From assembly GCF_040359615.1 (NCBI RefSeq), contig NZ_CP132942.1, forward strand, positions 2,480,001-2,544,000: 64,000 nucleotides of DNA. Reading direction: 5' to 3'. Positions within the stretch are counted from its first letter, which is position 1. Each line of letters starts with the position of its first letter. Both the position numbers and the translations under genes were made by a program. The DNA comes from Tunturibacter psychrotolerans. GTDB taxonomy: Bacteria > Acidobacteriota > Terriglobia > Terriglobales > Acidobacteriaceae. The notes under the pieces are model-generated. The model searched no databases and was not told the DNA's origin. It worked only from the letters and a program-made list of their open reading frames with translations. Below, piece after piece: positions 53,323-62,780 of the stretch.

Positions 53323-54690
53323 TCACACTAGTTTCATTGAATCCGGATCCCACTTCACTACTCCTCCACGTTCCATGCTTAGATTGCTCAGCAGGGCAGC
53401 TCCGGCGGCGCGGAAACCGAACACTGAGTCTTCTACTACGGGCCGTCGTGTGCGAACAGATGAAAAAAAATTGGTGAAGTGGTCGTAGCTGTCGCTATAG
53501 CCGGCGGGGGCCACATATTTTTCGTACCCAGGTGACGGGGCTCCCGAGGGATGTGAGACTGGGTACTTCTCTCGGTAAGTTTCATAAATGCGCTTTTGCA
53601 TAGCTTCGGTAAATGTCCCAAGGATGTAGCCAGGTTCTTTCTGGAGCGGCGTTCGGCTAACGCTGACTGCGTTGCCGCCAATCTCCATGGTGCCTTCCGA
53701 TCCGGTAAAGATGAGACCTTCACTCTCTTCGCCACCATCGACGAAGTTGACGCGCAGGCTGAGGTTAAATCCTTCCCGGTAGTCGAAGAGGCCCAGCATT
53801 ACGTCTGGGACATCGCGCCCATCCTTCCAGAAGCGGAGGCCTCCAGTTGCCATAGCCCGCGTCGGGCCGCTTGCTCCGGTAATGAAGTGCGTGCCGCTGA
53901 AGAGGTGCACAAAGAGATCTCCGGCTACGCCGCTGCCGTAAGCCTTCCACTTGCGCCATTGAAAGAAGTGATCTGCGTCGAACGGAATTTTGGGCGCAGA
54001 TCCCTGGAAACGTGGCCAGTCGCAGGTTTCAGTGGACGCGTCCAGAGGGACGGTGTAGTTCCATGCGCCTAGCGACGAGTTGCGATCCCAGCGCGCTGTC
54101 ACCATGTTGAGTTGGCCGATGGCGCCGGATGCGAGGAGTTCCTTCGCCTTCGCGTAGATCATCGAGCTTACACGCTGGCTTCCGACCTGGATGATACGGT
54201 TAGTAGCGTGGGCTGTTTCGATAATTTCAGGGCCGTCGGAATAGAGATGGATCATCGGTTTCTCGCAGTAGACGTCCTTGCCGGCGTTCATTGCGTCGAT
54301 GGCCGCCTGCTTGTGCCAGTGGTCCGGCGTGGCAATGAGGACAGCGTCGATATCCTTGCGAGCGAGGATCTCTTTATAGTCGCGAGTAGTGAAGATGTCG
54401 TTGCCCCAGAGCTCCTTACTGCGTTCGAGTCGGCCGTCGTAGCAGTCTGCCACCGCCACCAGCTTCACGCCTGGAACTTGAACGGCGACCTTCGTATCGG
54501 CTTGGCCCTGAATGCCGGCTCCAATGAGTGCGAACTGTATATGATCGTTTGTCGTAATGGGCGCGGGAGGTGTGGTTTGGACTGCAGCAAGAGCGTAGAT
54601 CTTTGGCCCCAGCAATGTTTCCGCGGTTGCTGTTCCCGCTACTTTCAGGAAGTTTCTACGATTCAGCACGTGTACCGATCCTAGTGTCAT
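53323..54690 (-). CDS. Gfo/Idh/MocA-family oxidoreductase with Tat-type leader
   Basis: 455 residues. The N-terminus has a twin-arginine-like leader (LNRRNFLKVAGTATAETLLG), so it is probably exported with its cofactor bound. The Rossmann domain reads FALIGAGIQGQADTKVAV, LVAVADCYDGRLERS and DAVLIATPDHWHKQAAIDAM; the catalytic-region motif is GKDVYCEKPMIH. The C-terminal domain includes HLFSGTHFITG and the late VFGFRAAGAALLSNLS. Members act on sugars, inositols or glycosides with NAD(P); exported ones are common in polysaccharide degraders. The next gene upstream is a hydroxyacid dehydrogenase on the same strand. Confidence 0.88.
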   Translation of the reverse strand: MTLGSVHVLNRRNFLKVAGTATAETLLGPKIYALAAVQTTPPAPITTNDHIQFALIGAGIQGQADTKVAVQVPGVKLVAVADCYDGRLERSKELWGNDIFTTRDYKEILARKDIDAVLIATPDHWHKQAAIDAMNAGKDVYCEKPMIHLYSDGPEIIETAHATNRIIQVGSQRVSSMIYAKAKELLASGAIGQLNMVTARWDRNSSLGAWNYTVPLDASTETCDWPRFQGSAPKIPFDADHFFQWRKWKAYGSGVAGDLFVHLFSGTHFITGASGPTRAMATGGLRFWKDGRDVPDVMLGLFDYREGFNLSLRVNFVDGGEESEGLIFTGSEGTMEIGGNAVSVSRTPLQKEPGYILGTFTEAMQKRIYETYREKYPVSHPSGAPSPGYEKYVAPAGYSDSYDHFTNFFSSVRTRRPVVEDSVFGFRAAGAALLSNLSMERGGVVKWDPDSMKLV

Positions 54691-54777
54691 GAAATTAAAC
54701 CGCTGTCTGCAACCATATTCTTAGTCAGAAAGTTTGTCTTGTTTTTCAGATATCACAGCTCTTGGCGACCAGGCTTG

Positions 54778-55677
54778 CTACACCTTTGGTTTGCTGGCGA
54801 CGGTGCAGCCGACGATTTCTTCCATGACACGGATGGAGCCGCAGATGTCTTCTTCGCCGTAGCCTTTTGCGATCGCTGCACGAAAGAGCTGTTGTGAAAG
54901 TGCTGTGAGCGGCGCGGGGACGTTCAGTTCTGCTGCGGATTCCAGCATCAACTCCATGTCTTTTTCAAGCCACTTTACGGAGAAGTTCGTAGTGAAGTCT
55001 CGGGCGAACACCAGAGGCGCTTTGATGGAGATCAAGCCTGATTTGGCGGCGCTGTTGTTGAGGATGTCGAGCATCATCTCGGGATCCACCCCGGCTTTGG
55101 TGCTGAGGATCAGGCTCTCGTTGAAGGCCTGAAGGAGATTGCCGAGGATCATATTCTGAGAGAGTTTGGCGTGGAGCCCCTTGCCGGACGCGCCGCAATA
55201 ATATAGCTGCTTGCCCATAGCCTCGAAGTACGGGCGCACCTTTTCGAATACGTCTTTTGGTCCTCCGACCATGAAGGTGAGGGTGCCTGCTTCCGCTCCG
55301 CCTTTTGATCCGGTGCAGGGAGCGTCGAGGAATGGGATGCCTTTCTCGGCGAGTTCAGCCGCGATGGTGCGGCTGGCAGACGGCGAGACTGTGCTGCAGT
55401 CCACAATGATGGACCCTTTGGCGGCGGTTTCCGCAAGGCCATCTTTGCCGAGGATTACTTTTCGCGACATTTCCGTGTTGCCGACACAGAGGAAGATGAA
55501 GTCACTTTGCCGTGCTACTTCTGCGGGCGTAGCACACGTAATGCCACCTTTGGCTGCGAGCGTCTCGACTTTTGCTTTGCTGAACGACCATAGAGCGACC
55601 TGATGCCCCGCTTCAATGAGATGAAGGGCCATTGGGCCACCCATAATGCCCAAACCAAGAAATCCAAGTTTTGCCAT
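54778..55677 (-). CDS. Tartronate semialdehyde reductase / 3-hydroxyisobutyrate dehydrogenase family enzyme
   Basis: 299 residues. The cofactor loop is GFLGLGIMGGPMALHLIEAGH, the substrate loop DAPCTGSKGGAEAGTLTFMVGG and the catalytic Lys lies in GKGLHAKLSQNMILGNLL. The family reduces or oxidises short beta-hydroxyacids such as tartronate semialdehyde/glycerate. A glycerate 2-kinase gene is transcribed divergently from the adjacent promoter region, which supports the tartronate semialdehyde to glycerate reaction. GxLA/GLYR-type succinic semialdehyde reductases are an alternative. Confidence 0.87.
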   Translation of the reverse strand: MAKLGFLGLGIMGGPMALHLIEAGHQVALWSFSKAKVETLAAKGGITCATPAEVARQSDFIFLCVGNTEMSRKVILGKDGLAETAAKGSIIVDCSTVSPSASRTIAAELAEKGIPFLDAPCTGSKGGAEAGTLTFMVGGPKDVFEKVRPYFEAMGKQLYYCGASGKGLHAKLSQNMILGNLLQAFNESLILSTKAGVDPEMMLDILNNSAAKSGLISIKAPLVFARDFTTNFSVKWLEKDMELMLESAAELNVPAPLTALSQQLFRAAIAKGYGEEDICGSIRVMEEIVGCTVASKPKV

Positions 55678-55869
55678 CGGTTTTTGATCCTCTTGAAGAT
55701 GGAGAAGTTTTGACGATAGTGTGACCTCTGACTAGTATCGTCTACGTCGCCAGCTTTGCTCCATAATGCAGCAAATTTTGTGAGCATCTAGAGTGACGCA
55801 GCTGCGTCTTCATTTGGGAATCAATTCGAGTGCTGTTCTACTACGGTCGAGGTGCTGGAGTGTCGCTGC

Positions 55870-57240
55870 ATGATAACGACTGAGTCGGGGTTACGAGAAG
55901 TTGCTTATAGTCTCTTCCTGCAGTCTCTCGGGGATTGCAGCGTCGAACAGGCATTTAATCATTGGGTGAAACGAGAGGCAAGAGCAGGTAAGGCATTTTT
56001 AACTGTTGGCGACGATGCGATTGACCTTGACTGCGTTCGCCGTATTGGAGTGGTGGTTGTGGGTAAAGCCGCGTCTGCGATGCTCAAAGCATTGCTGCCA
56101 TCGCTGCGGGGGCTGACTCAATGTGATCTGTCTGGAGTAGTGATTACAAACGATGAGCAGCCGGATCTTCCTCCGGGCTTTCAGTTTTTTGTTGGAGGTC
56201 ACCCGACACCGAATCAAGCATCGTTCGATGGAGCGGAAGCGGTGCTGGCGCTGGTCCGGTCGCTACGATCAAAGGCTGCGATGACCGACGACTCGCTGTG
56301 TCTGTTTCTTATAAGCGGCGGCGCCTCTGCGATGATGGAGTTGCCACTTGATACCCGGATCTCGCTTGAAGATACGGTGAAGTTCCATCGAGAACTGGTA
56401 CATTGCGGCGGTTCGATTGCTGAGATAAATTGTGTTCGCAAACATTTTTCCGCAGTAAAGGGGGGCCGGCTGGCCCTCGAGGCTAAGGGGATTCTGAGTT
56501 ACTCCCTGCTTATCTCAGATGTGCCATTGGGCCATCTGGACGCCTTAGGGTCCGGGCCTACGCTGCCTGATACTTCTACCGTCGATCAGTGTAAGGAGAT
56601 TCTGGCGCGCTATCAGTTGATGGAGAGATTTCCGGCCTCGGTGAAGCAATTTTTTTCATCGGCCCAACTTGTTGAAACTCCTAAACCCGGATATCTCGTC
56701 TCAAAGGCGGTGACGCTCCTATCGCCCGATGATCTGTCAGCGATCGTGAGACAACGTGCGGGGGATCTTGGATTTTATGCAGTCGTGGACAATGCCTGTG
56801 ATGATTGGAACTACAAAGATGCCGCGGAATATTTATTTAGGCGCCTGCAGGAGCTCAGGCGACAACACAGTCGCGCCTGCCTAATCTCGTCAGGAGAGGT
56901 GACGGTTGAGCTGCCAGAGGAATCTGACCTGAGATTAGGAACCGGCGGACGCAATCAGCACTTCGCGCTTTATGCGGCAACTTTGTTGAGGTCGTCGGAT
57001 GCTTCCGTTGCCGTTCTCTCCGCAGGTACAGACGGCATCGATGGAAACAGCTTCGCCGCGGGTGCAGTTGTCGACGAGAAGACTCTTTTTGGTGAGGAGA
57101 GACGGTTGTCACAGGCTCAGGATGCTTTACAACGATTCGACTCTGGTACTTTTTTAGAGAAAGCTGGCTTGTGCATCGTAATAGGCGTAACTGGAAACAA
57201 TCTGCGTGATCTGCGCATTTTGTTGTCGGCCGACTGCTAA
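55870..57240 (+). CDS. Glycerate 2-kinase (MOFRL family)
   Basis: 456 residues from the ATG at 55870; a GTG 18 bases upstream is possible. Family motifs: GVVVVGKAASAMLKALLP in the first Rossmann part, GHPTPNQASFDGAEAVL, FLISGGASAMMELP, INCVRKHFSAVKGGRLA, ISDVPLGHLDALGSGPT and the C-terminal MOFRL domain with LGTGGRNQHFALYAA and SAGTDGIDGNSFAAGAVVD. It phosphorylates D-glycerate at O2 to give 2-phosphoglycerate for lower glycolysis. With the divergent reductase it forms the end of the tartronate/hydroxypyruvate-glycerate route. Confidence 0.92.
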   Translation: MITTESGLREVAYSLFLQSLGDCSVEQAFNHWVKREARAGKAFLTVGDDAIDLDCVRRIGVVVVGKAASAMLKALLPSLRGLTQCDLSGVVITNDEQPDLPPGFQFFVGGHPTPNQASFDGAEAVLALVRSLRSKAAMTDDSLCLFLISGGASAMMELPLDTRISLEDTVKFHRELVHCGGSIAEINCVRKHFSAVKGGRLALEAKGILSYSLLISDVPLGHLDALGSGPTLPDTSTVDQCKEILARYQLMERFPASVKQFFSSAQLVETPKPGYLVSKAVTLLSPDDLSAIVRQRAGDLGFYAVVDNACDDWNYKDAAEYLFRRLQELRRQHSRACLISSGEVTVELPEESDLRLGTGGRNQHFALYAATLLRSSDASVAVLSAGTDGIDGNSFAAGAVVDEKTLFGEERRLSQAQDALQRFDSGTFLEKAGLCIVIGVTGNNLRDLRILLSADC

Positions 57241-57483
57241 ATATTGAAGAAATGACGGAGACCTTTGTCAGGTGTTCACTTGATGCTTGCTATAGGCAGA
57301 CTGTAACGGTGCCTCAAGCATGTAACTCGGAGAACTCTACGCGAAAGCGAGCAATCAGAAGTTACTCCTGCAGCGCGACCTCCGAAGAAGTAAGGACCGA
57401 GACTGTGCGGACTGACGAAGCGCTATGTTGACGGAGCCAAATTCGGATAACTAGACTCATCTATTTGAATCGGGAGGTGCACC

Positions 57484-58047
57484 GTGAAGATCTCGGTATT
57501 CTGCGGAGTGAGCGTAGATGGCTTTCTGGCTCGACCTGATCACACGCTCGATTTTTTGGATACTGGGGGACAGGAGCCGCACGGTTTCGAAGAATTCTAT
57601 GGCAGCGTCGATGTGGTTGTTATCGGCCGCAAAACTCTCGAAGTGGTGCTGACATTTGGCGGATGGTCTTACGGGAACAAGCCAGTAGTCGTGCTTAGCA
57701 GCGGCATGCTCAATTTCTCATCCGTCAAAGGCGGAGTGGTCGAACAGATGTCGGGTGAACCCGCCGAAATCGTGGCGAAGCTCCAAGATCGCGGCTTCAA
57801 ACACGCTTACGTAGATGGCGGCATCACTATTCAGCGGTTTCTAGTGGCCGGCCTGGTCGACCGAATGGTGATCACACGGGTACCATTATTGATTGGTGCA
57901 GGTATCCCGTTGTTCGGTCCGGTGCCACGCGACATCAGTCTCCGCCACGTTGCGACGCGCTGCTATAAGGGTGACCTGGTGCAGAGTGAATACGAGCTTG
58001 ACCGCGATCCGCACAACACGGACGGGGGCTGGTTAAAGGCAGTATAG
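57484..58047 (+). CDS. DHFR/RibD C-terminal-like reductase
   Basis: 187 residues, GTG start at 57484 behind GGGAGG. The dihydrofolate-reductase-like fold is seen in KISVFCGVSVDGFLARPD, VVVIGRKTLEVVLTFGGW, KPVVVLSSG, HAYVDGGITIQRFLVAGLVDRM and TRVPLLIGAGIPLFG. These YwjB/YyaP-like proteins bind NADPH; physiological substrates are unknown. No riboflavin or folate genes are near, so neither pathway is supported. Single gene between glycerate kinase and the GH3 enzyme. Confidence 0.88.
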   Translation: MKISVFCGVSVDGFLARPDHTLDFLDTGGQEPHGFEEFYGSVDVVVIGRKTLEVVLTFGGWSYGNKPVVVLSSGMLNFSSVKGGVVEQMSGEPAEIVAKLQDRGFKHAYVDGGITIQRFLVAGLVDRMVITRVPLLIGAGIPLFGPVPRDISLRHVATRCYKGDLVQSEYELDRDPHNTDGGWLKAV

Positions 58048-58243
58048 TTGTTCGCGTTACAAAAGGCGTGAAGCATCCGACTGCGCATGCTGGCGCACGT
58101 TCGGTAGAATTTCACGGTTGAGCGGAGTCAACCCGGTGAAAAGGGACATTCGTGCATGACTCGAATGCTTACCCATGTGGCGAGGCTGGATGGGACACCC
58201 AATGTTGCATTTACAATTTGGCAACAAAAAGGAAGACACTTCT

Positions 58244-60835
58244 ATGAACTCAAAGCGCGTCGGCCCGTTTCGTTCTTATCTTCTAATGAGGCTTACTCTG
58301 AGTGCGGCTGTTTTGGTCGCTTACCGTCCAGGATTCGCCCAGGCTCCTCATACGCTCGATGCGGCTGAAGAACAGAAGGTGGATTCTTTGGTGAAGCAGA
58401 TGACGCTTCGGCAAAAGCTCGACTACATCGGTGGGACAGGCTTCGGGGTGCGAGGTGTTCCGTCGCTTGGAATTCCACCGCTGGAGATGTCAGACGGCCC
58501 CTACGGCACGCGATCGAACTCTGGGTTTCCATCTACTACGTACGCGGCCGGAATCAACATGGCGGCTTCGTGGGACCCAACGCTGGCGGCGCGGATAGGA
58601 GCGGGAATTGGACGGGATGCGCGTGCCCGTGGTGTTCATTTTATGCTTGGGCCCGGAATTAACATCTATCGTTCTCCGCACAATGGACGTAACTTCGAAT
58701 ACTTCGGCGAAGACCCGTTTCTTACGGGGAAGATTGCCGTAGGTTACATCACCGGGATGCAGGAGCAGGGTGTCAGTGCCACTGTGAAGCATTATCTGGG
58801 CAATAACAGCGAGTTTCTACGTCATGACTCAGATTCGGAGATCGACGAACGAGCGCTGCGCGAGATCTATCTGCCCGGATTTGAGGCGGCGGTAAAGGAA
58901 GGGCACGTGAGCGCGGTGATGGATTCTTACAACCTGATCAATGGGCTGCATGCAACACAGAACGGATACTTCAATACCGAGATCATGCGCAAGGAGTGGG
59001 GATTTAAAGGCGTGATGATGTCGGACTGGGACGCCACCTACGACGCGGTTGGAGCAGCAAATGGCGGGCTCGATATCGAGGAGCCGACTGGGAAGTTCAT
59101 GAACAACGCGAACCTTGCACCGGCGATTCAAGCAGGGAAGGTGTCCGAGGCGACGATCGACGAAAAGGTGCGACGTATTCTCGAGACGGCAGTTTCGTAT
59201 GGATGGCTAACTCGCGATCAGCGCGATACATCCATCTCGTTTGTCGATGCGAAGAATAATACGATTGCGCTCGATTCGGCTCGCGAGGGAGCGGTGCTGT
59301 TGAAAAACTCGGGCAATCTGCTGCCACTGGATAAGTTGGCGGTGAAGACGATTTTGATTGTTGGGCCAGATGGTTATCCGGGCGTTCCTGTAGGCGGAGG
59401 AAGCGCGGGTGTGGTTCCATTCCACCAAGTGAGCGCGCTTGAGGGCATCTCCAATGAGCTTGGCGCGTCGGCGACTGTGCTGTACGACAGCGGTGTTCCT
59501 ACGTTGTCATCTTTGGCGAGCGCTACAGAGTTTACGACAGAGGCAAAGGGCGGCAAAGCGGGGCTCTCGCTTGAAAGCTTCAATAATCTTGACCTTTCCG
59601 GATCTCCCACATCAACGACAGTTACGCGCCATGCTGTGTTGGCCGGGCTCACCATCAAACAGGCCATCGCAGATATTGATGCTGTGATGGAGATGCTCTT
59701 CAACTCGCCGCCAGCGCAGATCTCGCATCGCCTCACTGGTTTTTATAACGCCGCTACTGCGACTAAATACATCTTTGCTTTGGAGGATTCTGGCGAGGGT
59801 TCCGGAAATCGCATGTATGTGGATGACAAGCTCGTGATCGACAACTGGAAGATCGTGCGCGCGTTTCAGCCGCATGTGACGTTGGACCTTCCGGCTGGTC
59901 CACATAAAGTAGTTGTAGAGGAGTGGCAGAAAACTCCCATTGGCGGGCATGTGGCGCTTGCGATCGTACCGGAAAACAAGGTGGTGAATCCGGAAGCTGT
60001 GAAGCTTGCTGCAAAAGCTGATGTCGTGCTCGTCACGGCTGGGTTTCAGCAGGAAAGTGAGAGCGAAGGCGGCGACAGGACATTTTCGCTGCCCTACGGA
60101 CAGAGTGAACTGATTCGTGAGATGGCCGCAGCGAACCCAAAGGTCGTGGTCGCGATCACATCGGGCGGAAATGTGGATTTCACAAAGTGGATTGATAGCG
60201 TGCCCGCGGTGTTGGAGACATGGTATGCAGGGCAGGCGGGCGGCCAGGCGTTAGCAGAGATTTTATTCGGTGACGTTAACCCCTCCGGACATCTACCGGC
60301 AACGTTTGAGCGAAAAGAAGCGGATAATCCGACGTTTGCTAATTACTACCCTGAAGGCGACTCCCAGCGTGTTGACTATAGAGAAGGCATCTTCGTCGGA
60401 TATCGAGGTTATGAAAGGAACCAGATCAAGCCGTTGTTTCCTTTTGGATTTGGCCTCTCTTATACGACATTCAAATTTGCAAACCTGACGGTCGATCAGA
60501 AGAATGAAGGCGGCGAGATTCACGCGGTTGCCGGCTTCGATGTGACCAATACAGGCGCACGTAAAGGGGCTGAAGTCGTTCAACTGTATGTAACAGAAGA
60601 GCATCCTAAGGTGCCGCGGCCAGAGCACGAACTGAAAGGCTTCGAGCGGATAGAACTGTCGCCAGGCGAGACGAAGCGTGTGGAGATTCCGCTGGATGCG
60701 CGATCGTTTTCTTACTACGACGTCGCGGCCAAGAGGTGGGCGATAGGATCGAATCGATTCACGGTTTCCGTGGGCGATTCGGTGGAGTCGCTTCCGTTGA
60801 AGACGGATGTGAATTTAAAAGTCAATGGCAACTGA
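58244..60835 (+). CDS. Secreted GH3 beta-glucosidase with PA14 insert
   Basis: 863 residues from the ATG at 58244, which places a normal signal peptide (SYLLMRLTLSAAVLVAYRPGFAQ) at the N-terminus. The GH3 barrel has LEMSDGPYGTR, FEYFGEDPFLTGKIA, ATVKHYLGNNSE (KH motif) and the nucleophile Asp in GVMMSDWDATYD. The second domain starts with REGAVLLKNSGNLLPL. A PA14 carbohydrate-binding domain is inserted (YIFALEDSGEGSGNRMYVDD, LDLPAGPHKVVVEEWQ), and the protein ends in an Fn3-like domain (DVTNTGARKGAEVVQLYV). PA14-containing GH3 enzymes release glucose from beta-linked oligosaccharides. It fits as the final step after the endo-acting glucanases of this window. Confidence 0.93.
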   Translation: MNSKRVGPFRSYLLMRLTLSAAVLVAYRPGFAQAPHTLDAAEEQKVDSLVKQMTLRQKLDYIGGTGFGVRGVPSLGIPPLEMSDGPYGTRSNSGFPSTTYAAGINMAASWDPTLAARIGAGIGRDARARGVHFMLGPGINIYRSPHNGRNFEYFGEDPFLTGKIAVGYITGMQEQGVSATVKHYLGNNSEFLRHDSDSEIDERALREIYLPGFEAAVKEGHVSAVMDSYNLINGLHATQNGYFNTEIMRKEWGFKGVMMSDWDATYDAVGAANGGLDIEEPTGKFMNNANLAPAIQAGKVSEATIDEKVRRILETAVSYGWLTRDQRDTSISFVDAKNNTIALDSAREGAVLLKNSGNLLPLDKLAVKTILIVGPDGYPGVPVGGGSAGVVPFHQVSALEGISNELGASATVLYDSGVPTLSSLASATEFTTEAKGGKAGLSLESFNNLDLSGSPTSTTVTRHAVLAGLTIKQAIADIDAVMEMLFNSPPAQISHRLTGFYNAATATKYIFALEDSGEGSGNRMYVDDKLVIDNWKIVRAFQPHVTLDLPAGPHKVVVEEWQKTPIGGHVALAIVPENKVVNPEAVKLAAKADVVLVTAGFQQESESEGGDRTFSLPYGQSELIREMAAANPKVVVAITSGGNVDFTKWIDSVPAVLETWYAGQAGGQALAEILFGDVNPSGHLPATFERKEADNPTFANYYPEGDSQRVDYREGIFVGYRGYERNQIKPLFPFGFGLSYTTFKFANLTVDQKNEGGEIHAVAGFDVTNTGARKGAEVVQLYVTEEHPKVPRPEHELKGFERIELSPGETKRVEIPLDARSFSYYDVAAKRWAIGSNRFTVSVGDSVESLPLKTDVNLKVNGN

Positions 60836-60987
60836 TAGGTTAATGAAACAAGATACTATCGTGCAGCTATGAAATAGCAGATAGATGTTACTTACAACAG
60901 TAACTGATGAATTTACAAGCTTCTAATACTCCGGGCATAGAGTCGTCTGGTACCTCGAACGACGTATTTCAACTCACCGGAGACACA

Positions 60988-62658
60988 ATGCGATTTTCCT
61001 TTTCAAAGGTCTGCAACTCACAACACCTCTTCCTAAAAGTATTGGCCACGCTCTCTCTCGGCGCAACCGCGGTTAGCATTTCTGCCGCTGCCCAAGAGCC
61101 GGAGCTAGAAGCCGGTATTCATTTCTTTCCGGGCAATCTGGTCGTCAGCCGCAGTGTCTACGACGACAATGCTAACAACGTAAAAGTCGGGGCTTTGCTT
61201 CCGCCGAACTGCGCCAACACCGTTGGACCCTGCGCCGCCGCAACCAACAACGGAAAGTACCCCTTCGTCTTTAACAACGTCATTCCTGACCCGTCTTTTG
61301 GAGTCACGGCGAAGATCTTCCTCGACCAGCTCACTCCTTCCGGATTCGTTCTGGACAGTCTTGAAGTCCCCAATAGCTCCCTGAGAAATATCCGCACCGA
61401 GAGCGACCAGGTCGTCACAAGCTTCAGCTCCAAGTCCGAGATCGCGCTCAACCTTTCCACCGACGGCAAGTTCCTTACCTTCATGGGCTACGTCGCCCCG
61501 ATCGACACCATCGACGCCTCGAACTCCAACACTCCCGGCGCGATTGATCCCACCAATCCCGTCGGAATCAACTTCTACCGCGCCGTTGCCACCGTCAGCC
61601 GCAATGGCAAGTTCACCTTCACCGAGACCAACGCTTATAGTGGCAATAATGGCCGCGCCGCAATTCTCAACAACAGTAATGGCGAGAATTTCTTCTATAC
61701 CGCAGGGAATGCAGGCAATGGTTCGAACCCGCAGCCTAGCGGCGTCGTTCTGGGCGCGGGCGCGCAGTTCATCGAGCCTTCGACCGCACACGAGAGCTTC
61801 CAGACACCCGTAGTGCCCACGCCGCTCGCCAGCTTTTCCGTCACCCAACTTGGCGACAAAGCCGACAAGATCGGCAAGGATGACAACTTCCGTGGCCTGA
61901 CTATCTTCAACAACGTCGTTTACTTCACAAAGGGAAGCGGCAGCAATGGCGTTGACACCGTCTACTTCGTTGACACCACCGGCACCGCCTGCCCCAAGGG
62001 CGTAGGCGTCCCGGCCGTTGGAGCACCCCTCCCAATCTCTCCTCTCCCCGTCAATCTGAGCACACTGCAAACCACGGGCCTGTCGAGCAACATGTGCATA
62101 CTCGCAGGCTTCCCAACCGCGCTGGCGAAGTCCGCCAACCCGGTCGCCGCTCCCTTCGGCATCTGGTTCGCCAACGCCGACACCCTCTACGTCGCGGATG
62201 AAGGCGACGGTTTCGCCAGCGACACCACCCTCTACACTCACGCCGCTGCACAAACCGCCGCCGGTATTCAGAAGTGGATCTTCAACGCCTCCACCCAGAC
62301 GTGGAACCTGGCCTACACGCTGCAGACTGGCCTGGAGCTCGGTGTTCCATATACGGTGAATCGCTATCCCACCGGAAACAACTCAGCCACGAACCTCCCG
62401 TGGGCGCCTGCGACCGATGGAATCCGCAACATTACTGGAGCCGTAGACAGATACGGTAAAGCCACAATCTACGGAATCACTTCAACCATCAGCGGTGGTG
62501 GAGATCAAGGTGCAGATCCAAACCGCCTTATCGCCATAACCGACACACTCAGCAACACCGATCCGACAAAGGCGGCCAAGGAGAAGTTTACCGTTGTGCA
62601 CAAGGCCGAATTTGCGGAGGTGCTCCGCGGCGTCTCCTTCGCGCCCGGATCCAAGTAG
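60988..62658 (+). CDS. Secreted protein of unknown function, probable beta-propeller
   Basis: 556 residues from the ATG at 60988 with GGAG upstream; a 27-codon upstream extension is not supported. The signal peptide ends near ISAAAQEPE. The mature part starts GIHFFPGNLVVSRSVYDDNA and has repeated beta-rich blocks such as FRGLTIFNNVVYFTKGSGSN, FGIWFANADTLYVADEGDG and RNITGAVDRYGKATIYGITS. These look like propeller blades that place 'NGVDTVYFVD'-type strands around a centre. I do not recognise a named family or any catalytic residues. It follows the GH3 gene by 152 bases and ends at a strong terminator. Confidence 0.7.
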   Translation: MRFSFSKVCNSQHLFLKVLATLSLGATAVSISAAAQEPELEAGIHFFPGNLVVSRSVYDDNANNVKVGALLPPNCANTVGPCAAATNNGKYPFVFNNVIPDPSFGVTAKIFLDQLTPSGFVLDSLEVPNSSLRNIRTESDQVVTSFSSKSEIALNLSTDGKFLTFMGYVAPIDTIDASNSNTPGAIDPTNPVGINFYRAVATVSRNGKFTFTETNAYSGNNGRAAILNNSNGENFFYTAGNAGNGSNPQPSGVVLGAGAQFIEPSTAHESFQTPVVPTPLASFSVTQLGDKADKIGKDDNFRGLTIFNNVVYFTKGSGSNGVDTVYFVDTTGTACPKGVGVPAVGAPLPISPLPVNLSTLQTTGLSSNMCILAGFPTALAKSANPVAAPFGIWFANADTLYVADEGDGFASDTTLYTHAAAQTAAGIQKWIFNASTQTWNLAYTLQTGLELGVPYTVNRYPTGNNSATNLPWAPATDGIRNITGAVDRYGKATIYGITSTISGGGDQGADPNRLIAITDTLSNTDPTKAAKEKFTVVHKAEFAEVLRGVSFAPGSK

Positions 62659-62712
62659 CGAGTCGACCGACTCGACGTACGAAACGACCGGTTACATCAT
62701 TTGCTACGAACT

Positions 62713-62747
62713 CGCGGCGGGAAGACTCCTTCTCGCCGCGAACTTTT
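62713..62747 (+). terminator. Intrinsic terminator
   Basis: CGCGGCG (62713-62719) pairs with CGCCGCG (62734-62740), with further pairing inside (GAAG/CTTC), followed by AACTTTTT. A small extra hairpin (CGAGTC/GACTCG, 62659-62674) precedes it. This ends the secreted-protein gene transcript. Confidence 0.85.
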
Positions 62748-62780
62748 TCACCAACAATCTTTAGCCGTTCGGTATCCTCT

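Noticed and set aside
57484..58047. Dihydrofolate reductase or RibD proper
   Set aside because: Sequence fits the YwjB/YyaP-like relatives, and neither folate nor riboflavin genes are adjacent.
61105..62253. 382-codon open frame antisense to the secreted-protein gene
   Set aside because: It is a frame shadow caused by strong codon bias of the true gene; composition is low-complexity (Val, Gly, Asp), with no signal, domain or ribosome site.
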